From an uncultured Verrucomicrobiae bacterium (GTDB taxonomy: Bacteria > Verrucomicrobiota > Verrucomicrobiia > Limisphaerales > AAA164-E04): a stretch of 64,000 bases of DNA. The stretch spans positions 2,744,876 through 2,808,875 of the forward strand of contig OX638380.1 in NCBI GenBank assembly GCA_951813855.1. Reading direction: 5' to 3'. This document shows positions 1-8,456 of this stretch, in pieces. Position 1 is the first letter of the stretch; each line of letters begins with the position of its first letter. The notes beneath the pieces are model-generated. The model was not told the origin of the DNA. It saw nothing but the letters and a program-made list of their open reading frames with translations, and searched no databases. The translations under genes and the position numbers were made by a program.

Positions 1-976
1 TGATGCTCTGACCGTAGGTAGCGGAATTCCAACCGGTGAAGCGTTGTTTTCCTTCGATCAAATGACTTTCGAGCATCACGCCGCAAATATCCGTGGATCC
101 TTCCCGGATTTGTCGTGCCAAATCGGCAGCCACTTCGGGTTGGCGCAAGTGGTTTTTGCCGCTGTTGCCGTGACTGCAATCGACCATGAGCCTCGGAGTC
201 ATTCCGGAATGGAACAGGTGGCGGCAAATCGGCTTGATAACCGATTCCTCGTAGTTGGGGCCCACGGAGGAACCTCGCAAGATTAAATGGCAATGGAGGT
301 TGCCTCGAGTTTCGACGATGGCGGCCAGACCCTGTTTGGTTACGGAGAGGAATCGATGCTTTTGACGCGAGGCGCCGATGGCGTCGATAGCTATCTGGAT
401 ATTGCCGTCGGTACCGTTCTTGAATCCGACTGGCATAGACAGGCCGGAAGCTAGTTCACGGTGCACTTGGCTTTCGGTCGTTCGGGCGCCGATCGATCCC
501 CACGAAACGAGATCGGCGGTAAATTGCGGGATGATAGTGTCGAGAAATTCGCTGCCGACCGGCAATCCGAGTTCGGTTATGTCCAGCAAGAGTTTGCGTG
601 CCAGTCTCAACCCCTGATTGATTCGGAAACTGCCGTCGATCCCGGGATCGTTGATCAATCCTTTCCAGCCGACGGTCGTTCGGGGTTTTTCGAAATAGAC
701 CCGCATGATGATGACCAGGTCGTCGACGAACCGCTGTGCCAGGGAAACGAGCCGCTGGCCGTATTCCAAGGCGGCTTCGGGATCGTGGATTGAACAGGGC
801 CCGGCGACAACTAGCAGCCGGTCGTCTTCGCCGGCGATGATGCGTTCCGCATGGCCTCGAGTTTCCGTTACGATCCGGGCGGCCGGCAAGGTGAGCGGCA
901 ACTCTTCCGTGAGAATGGCCGGAGGCAGCAAGGGATGGAGCGAACTGATGCGAAGATCGTCGGTGCCTGGGATCAT
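1..976 (-). CDS. aroG: 3-deoxy-7-phosphoheptulonate synthase (DAHP synthase, type I), 3' end outside window
   Basis: Condenses phosphoenolpyruvate and erythrose-4-phosphate to DAHP, the first step of the shikimate pathway, in the cytoplasm. The minus strand read from the ATG at 976 is open to the window edge (325 codons). It shows the family landmarks in order: VVAGPCSIHD near residue 60, the stretch MRVYFEKPRTTVGWKGLIND, then GARTTESQVHRELAS, PVGFKNGTDGN, and near the end MVDCSHGNSGK and GVMLESHL. The E. coli enzymes are about 350 residues, so roughly 25 C-terminal residues lie beyond base 1. The start codon is 29 bases after the stop of the upstream phosphatase gene, so the two may be co-transcribed. 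The feedback specificity (AroF/G/H type) cannot be read from sequence alone, so the symbol is generic. Confidence 0.95.
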   Translation of the reverse strand, partial: MIPGTDDLRISSLHPLLPPAILTEELPLTLPAARIVTETRGHAERIIAGEDDRLLVVAGPCSIHDPEAALEYGQRLVSLAQRFVDDLVIIMRVYFEKPRTTVGWKGLINDPGIDGSFRINQGLRLARKLLLDITELGLPVGSEFLDTIIPQFTADLVSWGSIGARTTESQVHRELASGLSMPVGFKNGTDGNIQIAIDAIGASRQKHRFLSVTKQGLAAIVETRGNLHCHLILRGSSVGPNYEESVIKPICRHLFHSGMTPRLMVDCSHGNSGKNHLRQPEVAADLARQIREGSTDICGVMLESHLIEGKQRFTGWNSATYGQSI

Positions 977-1005
977 GTCGAAAACTATTGGGAGAAACGA
1001 ATCGG

Positions 1006-1521
1006 TTAGTTTTGTTCTAGTTCCTGGATCAGGGCGCGGACGGCGAAATCGATATGCTCCGTGCTGCTTTCTGGCGGTTGGGTGAGCCGGCCGTCGGACC
1101 TTCCCCTGATAAATTGCAACAAACTGTTGGATTTGTTCGGAACGTCGCAAACGTGCCAGTAACGGAGATGGGCTTTTTGGGCCATGATTTTGGGTATTTG
1201 TCCGAACCTTTCGTGCAACATCGGTTCGTGTTCGTTCCGATTTAGCACGACCGTCAATTCGGCGTTTTCCAAGTCCGCTACTTGCAATACGACCGGATTG
1301 CGGCCGGGATCGACCTTGGGGCCGAGTTGCCGCCGGTCAAGGAAGTCGGCTACGTATTCCGAGGTGCCCCGGAGGGCTTTTATATCCCAGATCGCCCGGG
1401 AAATCGCCCTCCAAGGTAATTTGCGTTCGGTCGCCGAATGATTGAAGAGTTCTTCCGCCAAGCGGCTGCGGTAGTAATTTCCGGTGCATACGAACAACAG
1501 GCACTTGGATTCTCGAGTCAT
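1006..1521 (-). CDS. Low-molecular-weight protein tyrosine phosphatase-like protein
   Basis: A 171-residue cytoplasmic protein. Its N-terminus has a beta strand followed by the phosphate-binding loop: residues 10-20 read FVCTGNYYRSR, giving the C-x5-R-S signature (Cys12, Arg18, Ser19) of low-molecular-weight phosphatases and of arsenate reductases of that fold. The DP acid-loop near the C-terminus typical of LMW phosphatases is not obvious, so substrate and activity are uncertain. It could dephosphorylate proteins, or be a fold relative with another role. It precedes the DAHP synthase gene on the same strand with a short gap. The gene starts with ATG and has only a weak purine stretch upstream. 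Confidence 0.75.
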   Translation of the reverse strand: MTRESKCLLFVCTGNYYRSRLAEELFNHSATERKLPWRAISRAIWDIKALRGTSEYVADFLDRRQLGPKVDPGRNPVVLQVADLENAELTVVLNRNEHEPMLHERFGQIPKIMAQKAHLRYWHVCDVPNKSNSLLQFIRGRSDGRLTQPPESSTEHIDFAVRALIQELEQN

Positions 1522-1959
1522 GTTTCTCAGTTTCGGATCGCCGGAATTTCGGCGTTAGCGGAACCGCAACGCCGGTAACCGCGGCGCCGGTTTTTCGCTG
1601 TCGGAACGGTTTCAATTGGGCATTCGGTTGCAGTCGGCTGACCTTTCACACGGATCGCCGAAAACGGGTAACCTAGCGAATCGGACAGCGAGAGACAATA
1701 CGACAATCTTAAGGTACCATGGACTTCGTGGTTAGTCAAACGTTACGAACGGCGTCGCGAGGCCGGCAAATCAAGCTCCCCTGCCCTGTTGCGCCAGACG
1801 AGGATCATGAGATTCCTGCTTGAATAGTTCCGTGGGTTTATTCCATGATTCCTTCGGGTGAGCTCGTTTTTTTTCGCAAAGTCAGCGGATAGATTCGAAT
1901 CTGCGGGAGCGGTCGACTCGAGAGTTTTTCGGCGTGCAGCAATAATCGTGCCAAATTTC
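1522..1959. other. Intergenic region between divergent genes
   Basis: This 438-base gap separates the divergent phosphatase and beta-propeller genes, so it should hold promoters for both. No convincing -35/-10 pair, hairpin or known RNA was recognised. Short reading frames here look spurious. A GTG-initiated extension of the downstream gene (from 1858) is rejected because it would bury the signal peptide. Confidence 0.4.
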
Positions 1960-2928
1960 ATGAAAAATTATTTATCGAAACCGAAGGCCGGTTATTGGTT
2001 CGCGGCGGTTCGGTCGGTTTTGGTGTTGTCGCTGTTGATTTCCGGAACGTCGCCGCAGGGTGCGAGGGCCGAAACGCGAAAGATTCCGGTGGTGTCTTTG
2101 GAAATCGAATCGGTTTGGCGGTTGAAATCTCCTGGAGGCCGATTCGACGCTTCGGGAATCGAGCGTAGTCCGGACGGCGATCTTCTGGTCGTTAGAGACC
2201 GGGAATTAACCGTTTACGGCGTGAAATTCGTACCTGGTTCCGACGAAGCGATTCTTTATCCTCACGAACGGTTTCCCACGGAAATCGAGGGTAACGGCTT
2301 CGGCGGGCCTCGTTTCGATGTCGAAGGACTGGCTTTCGACCCGGAGGGAAACTTGTATATCGCCGACGAAACCGAACGGCGCGTGCTCCGGATCGTTCCT
2401 GGCGGTCGGCTCGAAGCGGTCGCAATCGATTTGACGCTGGCTTCCTCCTATTTCAGCAAAACGAACCGCAACGCGTCGTTCGAAGGCATAGCCGTCGGCG
2501 GCGGGAGCCTGTTTTTGGCCAACGAACGAAGCGAAGGACGGTTGTTCGAATTCGATTTGCAGACGGGCGCTTTGAAAGCCAGTTTCGGATGCAAGTTGCC
2601 CCTGCCGTTATTTCCGGTTCCCCAATATTCGGGACTCGATTGGCAAAACGGGAAATTGTATGTGTTGATGAGGGAAGAACGGGTCATCGTCGAAGTAGAC
2701 CCCAAGGACCGGTCGATCGTTCGGCTGTTGCGCTATCACAATGTCGAGATGGCCGAAGCGCATCGTTATCGGGTCGGGATACCGATGTCGGGGGTCATGG
2801 AAGGGGTCTTGGTCGAAGATGACGTTTTTTGGTTGCTCACGGATAACAACGGACAAGGCAGAGTAGCCGACAGGCGCGACAGCCGCCCCAGCCTGTTCAA
2901 ATGCCGCATAGCTTCGGCGGACGAATAA
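1960..2928 (+). CDS. Secreted beta-propeller protein (phytase-like / SdiA-regulated type)
   Basis: A 322-residue protein when started at the ATG at 1960. This start puts a signal peptide at the very N-terminus: basic residues, a hydrophobic stretch SVLVLSLLISG and a small-residue cleavage site around GARA, so export is likely. The rest has repeated blade-like motifs such as FDVEGLAFDPEGNLYIADE, FEGIAVGGGSLFLANE and YSGLDWQNGKLYVL. These resemble the 'esterase-like activity of phytase' and SdiA-regulated families, six-bladed propellers that are mostly uncharacterised. No catalytic site can be assigned. It lies 8 bases before pgi, suggesting a shared transcript, though no functional link to glycolysis is evident. 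Confidence 0.65.
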   Translation: MKNYLSKPKAGYWFAAVRSVLVLSLLISGTSPQGARAETRKIPVVSLEIESVWRLKSPGGRFDASGIERSPDGDLLVVRDRELTVYGVKFVPGSDEAILYPHERFPTEIEGNGFGGPRFDVEGLAFDPEGNLYIADETERRVLRIVPGGRLEAVAIDLTLASSYFSKTNRNASFEGIAVGGGSLFLANERSEGRLFEFDLQTGALKASFGCKLPLPLFPVPQYSGLDWQNGKLYVLMREERVIVEVDPKDRSIVRLLRYHNVEMAEAHRYRVGIPMSGVMEGVLVEDDVFWLLTDNNGQGRVADRRDSRPSLFKCRIASADE

Positions 2929-2936
2929 CGGAGACC

Positions 2937-4526
2937 ATGAAAACCGATAAGGATTGGGATCGGTACCGGCAATGGCGCTTGCCGGTCGCCGAACTGGATA
3001 TGGTCTTCGATTTCAGTCGCATGCAATTCGAAGCGTCGGATCTGCAGGGACTTAAATCATTGATGATCAATGCTCTTCGGGAAATGGAAGCCTTGGATTC
3101 CGGATCTGTGGCCAATCCCGACGAAGAGCGAATGGTGGGGCATTATTGGCTCAGGGATCCGGAAATTGCCCCGAGTTCGGTTCTGCGTTCCGCCATAGTT
3201 CAGACGATTCAAGACGTCAAACATTTCGCCAAGGAAGTGCGAGAAGGATCGCTTACCGGTCAAAACGGCTCCTTTCGAAAGGTGCTTCTGATAGGTATCG
3301 GAGGTTCCGCTTTGGGCCCGCAGTTCATCGACCGGGCCTTGGGCTCCGAGTCTTCTGAGGGACTGACGCTGCATAGCCTGGATAATACCGATCCCGAAGG
3401 CATGGATGCCGTCTTCGCCGCATTGGACGGTCAGTTGGGTGAAACTTTGACCTTGGTTGTTTCCAAATCCGGCAAAACCCGGGAAACGAGAAACGGGATG
3501 TTAGCGGCTGCGAGCGTTTATGAACGAGCCGGTTTGTCGTTCGCTCAGCATGCGGTGGCCGTGACCGGAGAAGGCAGTCAATTGGACCGCCTAGCCCAGG
3601 AAGATGACTGGTTGCGCCGATTTCCGATGTGGGATTGGGTGGGAGGCCGTACCAGCGTTTGTTCAGCCGTCGGTTTGCTGCCCGCAGCCTTGCAGGGTAT
3701 CGATATCGATCGGTTGCTGGAAGGAGCTCGGCTCATGGACCGGATCAATCGCATGCCGGAGATCCAGGATAATCCTGCGGCAATGATGGCTTCGCTTTGG
3801 TATCTCGCCGGTCAGGGTCAAGGCAACAAACAAATGGTGATCGTCCCCTACAAAGATCGGCTCGAGTGGCTTTCCCGATACCTGCAACAACTGATTATGG
3901 AATCCTTGGGCAAGGCTCGCAATCGAAAGGGCCAATCTGTCGAGCAAGGCCTCAGCGTCTTCGGCAACAAGGGATCTACCGACCAGCACGCCTATATTCA
4001 GCAACTAAGGGATGGCCGCAATGATTTTTTCGTAACGTTCATTGAGGTTCTTAAAGATCGGACGGAGCCGGCGGCGGTATTGGAAAATGGATTGAGCGCC
4101 GGTGATTATCTGTTCGGATTCTTGGTCGGAACCCAAATGGCGTTGACGGAGAACGGTCGCCAATCCATGACGATCGCCGTTCCCGAAGTAGACGCTCGAA
4201 GCGTCGGCGCTTTGATCGCCGTGTTCGAACGGGCCGTAGGTTTGTACGCTTCGTTGATCGATATCAACGCCTATCATCAACCCGGAGTCGAAGCCGGCAA
4301 ACAATCGGCCGAAAAAGTTCTCCAAGCGCAACGGCAACTCATGGAATTGCTGCGGGATAATCCGGATCGCACTTTCAAAGCCGAAGAATTGGCGAACGAG
4401 TTGAATGCCGCCGTGTCGCCGGAAATCATCTATCGCCTGTGCGATCGTTTGACGAGAAATCGCCCCGAGGAATATTCCCGAATCCCGGCCGACGATCCTT
4501 TCGATTGTCGTTTCGGCGTACGTTAA
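2937..4526 (+). CDS. pgi: Glucose-6-phosphate isomerase
   Basis: Interconverts glucose-6-phosphate and fructose-6-phosphate (glycolysis/gluconeogenesis, cytoplasm). 529 residues. Family signatures in order: the sugar-phosphate motif GIGGSALGPQF around residue 120, SKSGKTRET around 180, and GSTDQHAYIQQLRDGRND around 345, the region that carries catalytic residues in this family. The ATG at 2937 is preferred over an upstream in-frame codon because CGGAG lies 4-8 bases before it and the upstream gene stops at 2928. mnmG follows 12 bases downstream on the same strand, so the two may be co-transcribed. Length and motifs are regular; nothing looks broken. Confidence 0.95.
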   Translation: MKTDKDWDRYRQWRLPVAELDMVFDFSRMQFEASDLQGLKSLMINALREMEALDSGSVANPDEERMVGHYWLRDPEIAPSSVLRSAIVQTIQDVKHFAKEVREGSLTGQNGSFRKVLLIGIGGSALGPQFIDRALGSESSEGLTLHSLDNTDPEGMDAVFAALDGQLGETLTLVVSKSGKTRETRNGMLAAASVYERAGLSFAQHAVAVTGEGSQLDRLAQEDDWLRRFPMWDWVGGRTSVCSAVGLLPAALQGIDIDRLLEGARLMDRINRMPEIQDNPAAMMASLWYLAGQGQGNKQMVIVPYKDRLEWLSRYLQQLIMESLGKARNRKGQSVEQGLSVFGNKGSTDQHAYIQQLRDGRNDFFVTFIEVLKDRTEPAAVLENGLSAGDYLFGFLVGTQMALTENGRQSMTIAVPEVDARSVGALIAVFERAVGLYASLIDINAYHQPGVEAGKQSAEKVLQAQRQLMELLRDNPDRTFKAEELANELNAAVSPEIIYRLCDRLTRNRPEEYSRIPADDPFDCRFGVR

Positions 4527-4538
4527 CATTGGGCCGGC

Positions 4539-6449
4539 ATGTTCGTATATCCCCGGACCTTCGAGGTGATTGTAATCGGCGGCGGCCATGCCGGAGTGGA
4601 AGCGGCTTTGGCGGCAGCCCGCATGGGGGCGAACACATTGATGTTGGCGATCAATATCGACACCATCGGGCAGATGGCTTGCAATCCGGCGATAGGCGGA
4701 TTGGCCAAAGGCCACTTGGCCCGGGAAATTGATGCCCTGGGCGGAGAAATGGGCATTAACACGGATCTTTGCGGCTTGCAGTTCCGCATGCTTAACACTC
4801 GCAAGGGGCCTTCGGTGCGAGCTCCCAGAGCCCAATGCGACAAGAAAGCGTATCAATTCAGATTGAAATGGGTTTGCGAACGTCAATCGAATCTTACCCT
4901 GATTCAAGGGCAGGTGGTGAGCGTATTGACCCGGGACCGGATGGCTTATGGGGTGCAGACTAATCTGGGGGTTCAGTATCTGGGGCGCACAGTCGTGTTG
5001 ACCACCGGCACATTCCTTCGGGGATTGATGCATATCGGCACCGAGAAGTCTCAAGGCGGCCGGTCCGGTGAATCGGCCGTGACCGGGCTCTCGGATTCGC
5101 TTCGTTCTTTAGGTTTGCAACTGGGCCGTTTGAAAACCGGAACGCCTCCTCGATTGCTCCGAAAATCCCTCGATCTCAACCGGTTGAAAGAACAACCGGG
5201 AGACGAACCCGTTCCTGAATTCAGTTATTGGAGGGACGAGTTGTTCCACGTGGAACAGTTGAAATCGGAAAAAAACGGCATCAAACGTTATCCTGAAGGA
5301 TCGATTTTAGCGGAAATCGGGGGCCAACTCCCGTGTTATTTAACCGAAACGTCACCAGAAACCAAAACGCTGATTGAAGCCAATTTATCGCTTTCTCCCA
5401 TGTACAGCGGTGAACTTACGGGGACTGGCCCGAGGTATTGCCCTTCCATCGAGGACAAAGTCGTCCGTTTCAATCACAAGGAAACTCATCAAATCTTTCT
5501 GGAACCTGAGGGAGTAAAAACGGACGAATTCTACATGAACGGTTTTTCGACTTGCCTTCCCTATGAACTGCAGATTCGCCTGGTGCGATCGATCAGGGGT
5601 TGCGAAAATGCCGAAATCCTGAGACCTGCCTACGCTGTAGAATACGACTTCGTGTTGCCGACGCAATTGAATGCTTCCTTGGAGATCAGTTCGTGCCGGA
5701 ATCTTTTTTTGGCCGGCCAGCTCAACGGCACCTCGGGATACGAAGAAGCCGGGGCCCAAGGATTGATGGCGGGCATTAATGCCGCTCGCCGGGTTCAAGA
5801 CCGGCAACCGGTGGTCTTGGGTCGGGACCGAGCTTATATCGGTGTATTGATCGACGATTTGGTCACCAAAGGAACCGAAGAACCGTATCGCATGTTTACT
5901 TCGCGGGCGGAATACCGGTTGCTTCTGCGGCAGGATAACGCCGATCTGAGATTGAGCGATTTGGCCTTCGACATCGGTTTGCTCAGTGGCGAACGGCATG
6001 AACGATTTGCCCGAAAAAGATCGGCTGTCGAGGGGGAAATCAATCGGTTGCGACAAACCCGCAATGGTGCGGCGAGTCTCGCTCAGTTGCTCAAACGCCC
6101 GGAAATCAATTATCGCCAGTTGCCCGGTCAGCGAACGGAATTATCGGATTCGGTGGTTGAACAAGTAGAAACCGTATTGAAATACGAGGGCTACATCCAA
6201 CGACAAGAAGTCGAGGTCAATAAGTTTCGCAAACTGGAAAACAAACGAATTCCCGAAGCGACGGATTATCGAACGATAACGGGAATTCGCAATGAAGCTC
6301 GAGAAAAGTTTTTGAAAATCAGGCCGGAAACCATCGGACAGGCCTCGAGAATCTCCGGGATTTCTCCAGCGGACATCAGCTTGCTAATGGTCTATTTGAA
6401 ACGTGGACCGGGTGTTGTTCCTGATTCCAGTTGCGCTGAAAGGGACTGA
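4539..6449 (+). CDS. mnmG: tRNA uridine-5-carboxymethylaminomethyl modification enzyme MnmG (GidA)
   Basis: FAD-dependent subunit that, with MnmE, installs the (carboxymethyl)aminomethyl group at U34 of tRNAs. 636 residues, the usual family length. An N-terminal FAD-binding Rossmann motif [15 protein letters not shown] is followed by [18 protein letters not shown]. Both classical GidA signatures are present: [15 protein letters not shown] near residue 305 and [17 protein letters not shown] near 395. The C-terminal domain has the conserved YEGYIQRQ. The gene carries a perfect 16-base ParB-type palindrome in its coding sequence and another just downstream. In many bacteria mnmG neighbours rsmG-parA-parB and oriC; here the next gene is a histidine kinase, so those partners must lie elsewhere. 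Confidence 0.96.
   Translation: MFVYPRTFEVIVIGGGHAGVEAALAAARMGANTLMLAINIDTIGQMACNPAIGGLAKGHLAREIDALGGEMGINTDLCGLQFRMLNTRKGPSVRAPRAQCDKKAYQFRLKWVCERQSNLTLIQGQVVSVLTRDRMAYGVQTNLGVQYLGRTVVLTTGTFLRGLMHIGTEKSQGGRSGESAVTGLSDSLRSLGLQLGRLKTGTPPRLLRKSLDLNRLKEQPGDEPVPEFSYWRDELFHVEQLKSEKNGIKRYPEGSILAEIGGQLPCYLTETSPETKTLIEANLSLSPMYSGELTGTGPRYCPSIEDKVVRFNHKETHQIFLEPEGVKTDEFYMNGFSTCLPYELQIRLVRSIRGCENAEILRPAYAVEYDFVLPTQLNASLEISSCRNLFLAGQLNGTSGYEEAGAQGLMAGINAARRVQDRQPVVLGRDRAYIGVLIDDLVTKGTEEPYRMFTSRAEYRLLLRQDNADLRLSDLAFDIGLLSGERHERFARKRSAVEGEINRLRQTRNGAASLAQLLKRPEINYRQLPGQRTELSDSVVEQVETVLKYEGYIQRQEVEVNKFRKLENKRIPEATDYRTITGIRNEAREKFLKIRPETIGQASRISGISPADISLLMVYLKRGPGVVPDSSCAERD
5242..5257. promoter_or_regulatory. 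parS-like centromere site inside mnmG
   Basis: TGTTCCACGTGGAACA is a perfect 16-base palindrome and matches the ParB-binding consensus TGTTnCACGTGAAACA closely, in the fully symmetric variant known from several phyla. It lies in codons of mnmG. A second near-identical copy lies 1.2 kb downstream. Confidence 0.8.
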
Positions 6450-6471
6450 CACTGAGTTTGGGCGTTGCTAA

Positions 6472-6487
6472 TGTTCCACGTGGAACG
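6472..6487. promoter_or_regulatory. parS-like centromere site downstream of mnmG
   Basis: TGTTCCACGTGGAACG differs from the copy inside mnmG only in the last base; the inner 14 bases are a perfect palindrome. It is intergenic, 23 bases after the mnmG stop. Two such sites within 1.3 kb beside an origin-associated gene are unlikely by chance and fit a ParABS nucleation region. Confidence 0.8.
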
Positions 6488-6707
6488 ACGGTTCGATTCC
6501 GATAGTCCTCCGGTTGGCTTGGGCAGTCAAAGCCTGGGGGAACTGATCGGGGGGTGTATCCAAGGCTGAGGCAGGAAACGATGTCAAGCGGGGCAAGTCG
6601 TAACGTGGCTTTCAATTGAACTGATCTGACGAATCGAACGATTGATGGTTGTATGCGTTTTTTAGGCTTGAATCGTTCGGCCTCGAGATCCGATCGAAAA
6701 AAATAGA

Positions 6708-6736
6708 TTGACCTTTGAAACTCAACGGGAGATTAT
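6708..6736 (+). promoter_or_regulatory. Putative sigma-70 type promoter before the histidine kinase
   Basis: TTGACC (6708-6713) and GATTAT (6731-6736) are separated by 17 bases. Transcription would begin near 6743, which makes a TTG start at 6743 unlikely and supports the ATG at 6788. Assigned by eye only. Confidence 0.4.
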
Positions 6737-6787
6737 CGGTACTTGAACGGTTGGTTTGCCGTTGAATTAGGTTCGCTCAAATTGGAA

Positions 6788-8041
6788 ATGGTCAAAGGGT
6801 TTTTCAATTTCATCGAGAAGGCGCTCGGTCGTATCGATCGACTGGACCTTGACGGAGTACATGCCGTCGTCGACAAATTAGTTCGAGAGTATCGTTTTCT
6901 CGAGATCCTGTTCGACGCGATCCGCGAAGGAATCATTGTAATCGACGATCAGGGAAAGATCAGTTACTACAACCGACCGGCAGGGTCGGTGCTCGGGTTT
7001 CCGGACGAACGGTTGGAAGGGGAAAAGGCTTCCAAGTATTTGCCCGAGGCCATCAGGAAATCATTGGCCGATATCAATTGGCTGGAGCAGCATAATTCGA
7101 TTCGTTTCGAGGTGGCAATCGATTATCCGTTTGAGCGGTTCTTGCAATTGACGGTGGTCCCGTTAGACGCGAAATCAGAAGGAAAATCGGGGTTTGTGTT
7201 GATTTTGGACGATGTTACGGAAATCAGGAAAAAACGAATCGAAGCCGTCGCCGAGGAACGGGATCAGACGTTGACCCTGTTGGCCGGAAGCGTCGCTCAC
7301 GAAATTGGCAATCCTTTACATGCCTTGCAGATTCATCTTCAATTGGTCGATCGGGAAATCGACAAGCTGCGAAGTCGGATCGCGCTCGAAGACAGTTTGC
7401 TGGTCGAAGGCGACCAATCGTTGGATCGAACCGCAACGGTTGGTCGTCATAGTTCCGAATTGATCATGGAGAAAATAAAAAAATACGTCGAAACCGCCAA
7501 GGGCGAGACTTCACGGCTCGATTATATGGTCAAGCAGTTTCTCGACGCCATCCGTCCAGCGAAACCTAATCTGAAGTTCGGCGATCTGAACTGGGTGGTT
7601 AGGGACACCTTGAAACTGTTGAGACCCGAATTGGAAAATCGCGGGATTAGCGTTATCGACGATTTGTGCGAATCCACGGCAAAGGCATTCATCGATGCTT
7701 CCCAAATCAGGCAGATTTTGGTCAATCTTATCAAGAACGCCATGCAAGCCATGACTCGTAACGGTCAGTTGAATTTGAAAACGAGTAAAGAAAACGACGG
7801 AGTTTGGTTGGTCATCGAAGACACGGGAATTGGTATCGACAAAGATAAAATGAAACAAATATTCGAGCCTCATTTTACGACCAAGGAAAAAGGGTCGGGT
7901 TTGGGACTGATGATCGTGTATCGGATCGTAGAGCAACACGCGGGACAAATTAAAGTGGAAAGGGGAGAAAAGGGCGGCGCCAGGTTTTGTATCTGGTTAC
8001 CTCGAAATCCAAAGGGCCCTCGCTTGCTGGCGACAAATTAA
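6788..8041 (+). CDS. PAS-domain sensor histidine kinase (NtrB-like)
   Basis: A cytoplasmic two-component kinase of 417 residues from the ATG at 6788; no transmembrane segment is visible. A PAS domain (about residues 38-145: AIREGIIVIDDQGKISYYNR) precedes a dimerisation/phosphoacceptor helix with His171 in SVAHEIGNPLHAL. After an unusually long linker comes the ATPase domain with N-box NLIKNAMQAM, G1 EDTGIGIDKD, F-box FEPHFTTKEKGSGLGL and the typical C-terminal strand. The start is chosen because a promoter -10 box overlaps the alternative TTG at 6743. No response regulator is adjacent. The sigma-54 type regulator at 17131 is the only candidate partner in the window, an inference from the NtrB/NtrC-like types of the two proteins. 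Confidence 0.88.
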   Translation: MVKGFFNFIEKALGRIDRLDLDGVHAVVDKLVREYRFLEILFDAIREGIIVIDDQGKISYYNRPAGSVLGFPDERLEGEKASKYLPEAIRKSLADINWLEQHNSIRFEVAIDYPFERFLQLTVVPLDAKSEGKSGFVLILDDVTEIRKKRIEAVAEERDQTLTLLAGSVAHEIGNPLHALQIHLQLVDREIDKLRSRIALEDSLLVEGDQSLDRTATVGRHSSELIMEKIKKYVETAKGETSRLDYMVKQFLDAIRPAKPNLKFGDLNWVVRDTLKLLRPELENRGISVIDDLCESTAKAFIDASQIRQILVNLIKNAMQAMTRNGQLNLKTSKENDGVWLVIEDTGIGIDKDKMKQIFEPHFTTKEKGSGLGLMIVYRIVEQHAGQIKVERGEKGGARFCIWLPRNPKGPRLLATN

Positions 8042-8456
8042 GTTAGGTTTCGTCGCGGATTCAAGCGTCGCCGAATGCAGCATGGTTCGGTCAATCCTTG
8101 ACAACTCAAAAAAAAAACGGCTGTTGACTGTAAGTCATTGATTATCAATTACTTACAGCATGAACCCCATTGAATTGAAGATTATATTGGGGATGCCTCG
8201 ATAATCTGATTTTCGTATTGAAAACAATCAATTGTTGGGGAAAACGTTGGCGGCAAGACTAGAAAGGCGTTCGGCTGCGACCGGGGTTAACGATATTGGG
8301 TAGTGCCGAATTGTCGTTCCCTAATCAGGTTCAACGAGCGGCTTTCTGGAGAGTTTCGGCTTCGGGGTGCCTAATGTCGGCGGCGGCTATTGATGGAACC
8401 GGCAAATGGAACGATGGGAGGAAAGAAAGACGAGATTAAGCGATCAGGAACTCTAA
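8042..8456. other. Intergenic region with a large palindrome
   Basis: This 415-base stretch follows the histidine kinase. Its only recognised structure is the 31-base inverted repeat at 8128-8158, preceded by a TTGACA, an A-tract and a TTGACT. A G-rich AGGA-type stretch near 8418-8424 could be the remnant ribosome site of the decayed gene that follows. No RNA gene was recognised. Confidence 0.4.
8128..8158. repeat. 31-base near-perfect palindrome
   Basis: Two 15-base arms (CTGTAAGTCATTGAT and ATCAATTACTTACAG) flank a single central T; 14 of 15 pairs match. The arms are AT-rich. It lies in an intergenic gap between the histidine kinase and an AlbA_2 pseudogene. It could be an operator for a dimeric regulator, or a recombination core of the tyrosine-recombinase kind. 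No second copy was noticed in the window. Confidence 0.6.

Noticed and set aside
4005..6056. Long reading frames on the minus strand across pgi and mnmG (for example 4005-5054 and 5385-6056)
   Set aside because: They lie antisense to two well supported genes, are rich in His/Gln/Arg/Gly and show no family motifs; GC-rich coding sequence often gives such shadow frames.
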